From positions 1 through 8,826 of the forward strand of contig JADGPY010000223.1 of assembly GCA_017882205.1 (NCBI GenBank): DNA of 8,826 nt, written 5' to 3'. The notes under the pieces are model-generated. The model was not told the origin of the DNA and did no database searches. It saw nothing but the letters and a program-made list of their open reading frames with translations. Below, piece after piece: positions 5,706-8,826 of this stretch (the stretch's first letter is position 1; every line of letters begins with the position of its first letter). This stretch comes from Chitinophagaceae bacterium. GTDB taxonomy: Bacteria > Bacteroidota > Bacteroidia > Chitinophagales > Chitinophagaceae. The position numbers and the translations under genes were made by a program.

Positions 5706-7118
5706 TTAAAAACTACTGCACAACGAATATATATATTCGTACAACGAACTGATAACACCTGAAAATATTATTCCTACAATACAAATTAATAAGGCCACTT
5801 TTGAAATGAATGGAATGGACACCCGGGGAATAGGCTGGCTATTTTCATCCATAAAGATCGCCTTTACAATACGTAAGTAATAATAAAATGAGATGATCAT
5901 ATTCAATGCAGCGATTGCGATCAGCCAATAGTTTCCTTTTCCCGCGCCTGCCATCAATAAAAAGAACTTCCCGAAGAATCCTGCTGTAGGTGGTACTCCT
6001 GCCAACGAAAACAATGCAATTGTTAACACCCAGGAGAGTAGGGGATTGGTCTTATAAAATCCTTTGTATTCATCGATTCGCTCTTTTCCTGTAACAGCGC
6101 TCACAACGGAGATTACACCAAAAGCCGCCAGGTTCGAGAAAACATATACCAGAATAAAATAAACTACGGAAGCAGTGCCAGCTTGTGAACTTCCGGAGAT
6201 ACCAATGAGGATGAATCCAACCTGGGCAATCGAAGAAAATGCAAGAAATCGTTTCAGGTTGTTTTGCCTTATGGCAAATAGGTTCCCTATTATAATGGTA
6301 ATTATGGCCAGGAGCACTAGCATATTGTACCATGCATCAGCTAATGGTTTGAAAACAGTATATAAAGCAGATATGAATATAAAGAGTACAGCAGCTTTTG
6401 AAACAACCGATAAATATGAGGTAACTGCTACTGGTGCACCTTCATACACATCTGCAGTCCATAGATGAAATGGAACAACTGATATTTTAAATGCAAAACC
6501 TGCCAGCAATAAAATAAAAGCAAATATTTGTAGATCACTACCGGTTAGATGTGCAGGAAGTTCTGAGAAGTCAAGTGTGCCAGTAGTTCCATAAATCATC
6601 GAAATGCCAAATAATAATAAGGCAGAAGAAAAAGCAGATGAAATAATCAGCTTCATTGCGGCTTCAGAAGATTCTCTTTTCTGAAGATCAAAATTGGCCA
6701 TAGCCGCCAGCGGTATAGTAGATAATTCAAGACCAAGATAAAACATCAGCAGGTTGCCACTGGAAATCATGAAAAACATCCCGAGTAATGTTGAAAGCAA
6801 AAGCATGTAAAATTCCAACAGGTGTTTATGGGTTTTTAACCAACTCCAAGACTGCATAGAGATGATAAGTACAGCAAGGTTCAGAATATTTTTTTCTAAG
6901 TTCAGAAGCCTGGTGGTTCTGAACATATTATTGAATAGAGTTCCTTCTTCGTCGCAAAAAAAGCCGAAAAGAAAGTTAGCGAGCAGTAATAGATTTACAA
7001 GGATCATCAAAGATTCATTTGATCTTTCCTTACTGCCTACTTTAATAAATAATAGGATAAAGATCAATGCCGTCACCAGCAGTTCTTGTCTCAGTAATAT
7101 CAGGAAATCATCTGGCAT
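5706..7118 (-). CDS. nuoN: NADH-quinone oxidoreductase subunit N
   Basis: NuoN is one of the three antiporter-like proton-pumping subunits of respiratory complex I in the cytoplasmic membrane. The product has 470 residues, normal for the family, and is hydrophobic throughout with about 14 predicted helices. Key charged residues are in place: Glu131 in GLELSTIPL (TM5), Lys211 in GFAFKISVVPFHLW (TM7, broken helix), Lys241 in SVVSKAAVL (TM8) and Lys384 in GFFGKFFLL (TM12). VPFHLW followed by DVYEGAP is diagnostic of NuoN, although the usual PDVY reads ADVY here. Proton_antipo_M similarity covers about 120-410. The ATG at 7118 is 10 bases after the nuoM stop, so the genes form an operon. No defect is visible. 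Confidence 0.96.
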   Translation of the reverse strand: MPDDFLILLRQELLVTALIFILLFIKVGSKERSNESLMILVNLLLLANFLFGFFCDEEGTLFNNMFRTTRLLNLEKNILNLAVLIISMQSWSWLKTHKHLLEFYMLLLSTLLGMFFMISSGNLLMFYLGLELSTIPLAAMANFDLQKRESSEAAMKLIISSAFSSALLLFGISMIYGTTGTLDFSELPAHLTGSDLQIFAFILLLAGFAFKISVVPFHLWTADVYEGAPVAVTSYLSVVSKAAVLFIFISALYTVFKPLADAWYNMLVLLAIITIIIGNLFAIRQNNLKRFLAFSSIAQVGFILIGISGSSQAGTASVVYFILVYVFSNLAAFGVISVVSAVTGKERIDEYKGFYKTNPLLSWVLTIALFSLAGVPPTAGFFGKFFLLMAGAGKGNYWLIAIAALNMIISFYYYLRIVKAIFMDENSQPIPRVSIPFISKVALLICIVGIIFSGVISSLYEYIYSLCSSF

Positions 7119-7128
7119 CCGTTCTTTT

Positions 7129-8631
7129 TTATTTCATTACAATTCTTAACAAAGGGTGTATTATATTTTCTGCTGCCGGTGTTACCAGTTGATATAACCA
7201 AAATGGGGCAACACCAATGGCCACTATTCCTGCGATCAATAATCCTGAGGCTAATTTTTCATTCCAGGATGCATCGCCGAGGGTAGTAAACTTTGCATTC
7301 GTCACCGGCCCCATGATTGTCTTAGCAGTTGCTCTCAAAATATAGACTGCAGTAACAACAATGGATGCACAGGCAAGAATAGTTGCAAGGCGGTATAACT
7401 TATCCGGGTTTTGCCATGAACCCATGAACACAGTCATCTCAGCAACAAATCCACTTAAGCCAGGCAATCCAAGTGAACATAATCCAGCAATCACAAAGAC
7501 TGTAGAGATGAACGGCATCACCTTTAATAGCCCTCCTAATTGATCTACCATTCTTGTGTGGGTCCTGTTATAGAGCATCCCAATGGCGGCAAAGAATAAG
7601 GCTGTCATAAGCCCGTGAGAAACCATTTGCATGACGGCCCCAGTAATGGAAGTTTGTGTAAGCATACCAATTCCAAGCAGCACAAACCCACAATGGCTGA
7701 CAGATGAATACGCGTTGATGTATTTCAAATCCCTCTGCATCATTGTAGCAAAAGCACCATAGATAATGGCAATGGTAGCGAGCAGGATAATGATCCATGA
7801 ATATTCATGTGCAGCATCAGGCATCAGGAAGGTGGCCACCCGTAAACATCCATAGCCGCCTAGCTTCATAGATATCCCTGCAAGAAACATGGATGCTGCA
7901 GTGGGAGCGGAAGAGTGACCATCCGGAACCCAGGTATGAAATGGAAATAAAGCAGTGAATACTCCAAAGCCGATAAATGCGAAGGGGAAAAATATTTTCT
8001 GGATATGCACAGGTATATGCATCTGTGATATTTCTAAGAGATTAAACGTGTGCTGCCCATTACCAACATCAGTATTAAAATAAATTCCAACCAATCCAAC
8101 AAAGACTAATGCTGAGCCTCCCATTAACATCAGTGCAAGCTTCATGGCACTGTATTCTTTTTTCCCACTGCCCCAGATCCCTATTAGAAGATACTTAGGG
8201 ATCACAGCTACTTCAAGGAAAAAGAAAAGTGTAAAAAGATCAAGTGAAATAAAAAATCCATACGCTCCGAGGCTGAGAAAAAGTAGCAAAAAGAAAAACT
8301 CCTTGCTCAGCGTATCTATTTTCCATGAAACCAGCACTCCCGCCAATACAACGAAGGCTGTTAGAAGGATCATGCAAACTGAAATTCCATCAACTCCAAT
8401 ATGATAATGAATATTAAAAGAAGCGAACCAGGTGTAATCCCATTCAAACAACATTGTTGAAGTATTACCTGAAGAGCGCTCCTTCCAGAATTTGATCAAG
8501 AGGTCAAATGCAAGGATCAATTGTGTACTTGCACCCAGCAATGAGATCGTTCTTACTTGTTTCAGCCCTTTGCATAATAATATTGCAATCGAAGTAAGAA
8601 GGGGTACAATAAGCAATAGTGATAAAAACAT
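7129..8631 (-). CDS. nuoM: NADH-quinone oxidoreductase subunit M
   Basis: NuoM is an antiporter-like membrane subunit of complex I. The product has 500 residues and about 14 helices. Identifying motifs are FFFLEVAVIPKYLLIGIWG (TM5, Glu140), ALFPFHTWVPDGHSSAPTA (229-244 region), LAGISMKLGGYG (TM8, Lys256), YINAYSSVSHCGFVLLG (about 304-320), SHGLMTALFF (His339) and LSGFVAEMTVFMGS (TM12, Glu398). The TM7 lysine that pairs with the TM5 glutamate in E. coli NuoM is replaced by Phe225, and Lys146 appears six residues after Glu140 (see findings). I start at ATG 8631, where the hydrophobic MFLSLLLIVPLL N-terminus begins. The frame extends to a TTG at 8703, but those 24 residues overlap nuoL and look unlike the family. 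The spacer to nuoL contains GC-rich hairpins. Confidence 0.96.
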   Translation of the reverse strand: MFLSLLLIVPLLTSIAILLCKGLKQVRTISLLGASTQLILAFDLLIKFWKERSSGNTSTMLFEWDYTWFASFNIHYHIGVDGISVCMILLTAFVVLAGVLVSWKIDTLSKEFFFLLLFLSLGAYGFFISLDLFTLFFFLEVAVIPKYLLIGIWGSGKKEYSAMKLALMLMGGSALVFVGLVGIYFNTDVGNGQHTFNLLEISQMHIPVHIQKIFFPFAFIGFGVFTALFPFHTWVPDGHSSAPTAASMFLAGISMKLGGYGCLRVATFLMPDAAHEYSWIIILLATIAIIYGAFATMMQRDLKYINAYSSVSHCGFVLLGIGMLTQTSITGAVMQMVSHGLMTALFFAAIGMLYNRTHTRMVDQLGGLLKVMPFISTVFVIAGLCSLGLPGLSGFVAEMTVFMGSWQNPDKLYRLATILACASIVVTAVYILRATAKTIMGPVTNAKFTTLGDASWNEKLASGLLIAGIVAIGVAPFWLYQLVTPAAENIIHPLLRIVMK

Positions 8632-8641
8632 ATTATAATAT

Positions 8642-8675
8642 TTAAGCGCTTTAGCGCTCAGGTCGCCTGGAGCGC
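8642..8675. promoter_or_regulatory. Overlapping GC-rich hairpins in the nuoL-nuoM spacer
   Basis: The 52-base spacer between nuoL and nuoM holds two alternative stems. One pairs 8654-8662 with 8666-8675 (GCGCTCAGG against CCTG and AGCGC, one bulged G at 8670, loop TCG). The other pairs the two AGCGCT copies around 8644-8657, within TAAGCGCTTTAGCGCTCA. Both need the bases 8653-8658, so they cannot form together. The rest of the spacer before nuoM is AT-rich. The stems could protect or process the mRNA, or attenuate nuoM. There is no T-run after them on the minus strand, so a full terminator is unlikely. Confidence 0.5.
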
Positions 8676-8683
8676 CCCGACTG

Positions 8684-8826
8684 CTATTTCCATAACCAAA
8701 CAAACAACACCGTCAATCCCAGTATCCCTGCAAAGAAATACAAAGCATAATTCTGAACCTTTCCCGATTGTAATCCTTTGATCCATTCTGATATTTTTCC
8801 GGTCAAAGTTGCCAAAGCATTCATCA
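8684..8826 (-). CDS. nuoL: NADH-quinone oxidoreductase subunit L, 3' end (partial)
   Basis: The reverse strand is open from the window edge to a TAG at 8686-8684 and gives the last 46 or so residues of a membrane protein: a short amphipathic stretch (KISEWIKGLQSGKVQNYALYFF) followed by one hydrophobic helix and a WLWK end. The QSGKVQNYALYF sequence is characteristic of the NuoL C-terminus, where the lateral helix ends in a last TM segment. The order nuoL-nuoM-nuoN is the standard complex I arrangement. The gene begins outside the window. Confidence 0.9.
   Translation of the reverse strand, partial: MNALATLTGKISEWIKGLQSGKVQNYALYFFAGILGLTVLFVWLWK

Noticed and set aside
7568..7798. 76-residue minus-strand open frame inside nuoM
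   Set aside because: It lies in another frame of a strongly conserved part of nuoM and shows no independent start signal or motif.
8632..8703. N-terminal extension of nuoM to a TTG start
   Set aside because: It would overlap the end of nuoL, covers the hairpin spacer, and adds polar residues before the usual hydrophobic NuoM start at ATG 8631.

Overview
The window looks like a chromosomal segment from a member of the Bacteroidota, most likely a Chitinophagaceae-type organism. This is inferred from three things. AT-rich spacers carry TAnnTTTG motifs of the Bacteroidota -7 promoter type. Shine-Dalgarno sequences are scarce. The protein flavours (TsaD, the CDF transporter with a Cys-rich tail, NuoL/M/N) fit that lineage. 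All genes that lie wholly inside the window are intact. There is no RNA gene, insertion sequence, phage or CRISPR array.

Layout. (1) 1-105 is the 3' end of an unidentified plus-strand gene. (2) 106-278 is a convergent spacer holding a long imperfect hairpin built of 8-bp units, followed on the minus strand by a run of seven T; it probably terminates the tsaD transcript. (3) 279-2527 (minus) is a two-gene unit: a MacB/FtsX-type ABC permease whose stop codon overlaps the start of tsaD (TAATG). (4) 2605-4311 holds two metal transporters facing each other, a CDF-family efflux protein (plus) and a VIT1/CCC1-family protein (minus). Their 3' ends overlap by 9 bp and each appears to start at a TTG codon. 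(5) 4441-5274 is an unrecognised acidic cytosolic protein (plus). (6) 5313-8826 (minus) is the end of a complex I operon: the nuoL 3' end, nuoM, nuoN and a small protein with a Pro/Ala-rich linker close behind nuoN.

How the genes work together. NuoL, NuoM and NuoN are the three antiporter-like membrane subunits of NADH:quinone oxidoreductase, and the small downstream gene is probably co-transcribed with them. The CDF and VIT1 proteins both move divalent metals out of the cytosol by family precedent, so the pair is plausibly a metal-homeostasis module. TsaD makes the t6A modification of ANN-decoding tRNAs; its coupling to an ABC permease is probably an operon convenience.

No clearly new multi-gene system is visible. 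The points most worth a second look are: the NuoM subunit, where the usual TM7 lysine is a phenylalanine and a lysine appears in the TM5 helix near the key glutamate; the octamer hairpin whose two arms differ by exactly four 8-bp units; the two forced TTG starts with parallel promoter spacing; and two uncharacterised proteins (277 aa and 127 aa).
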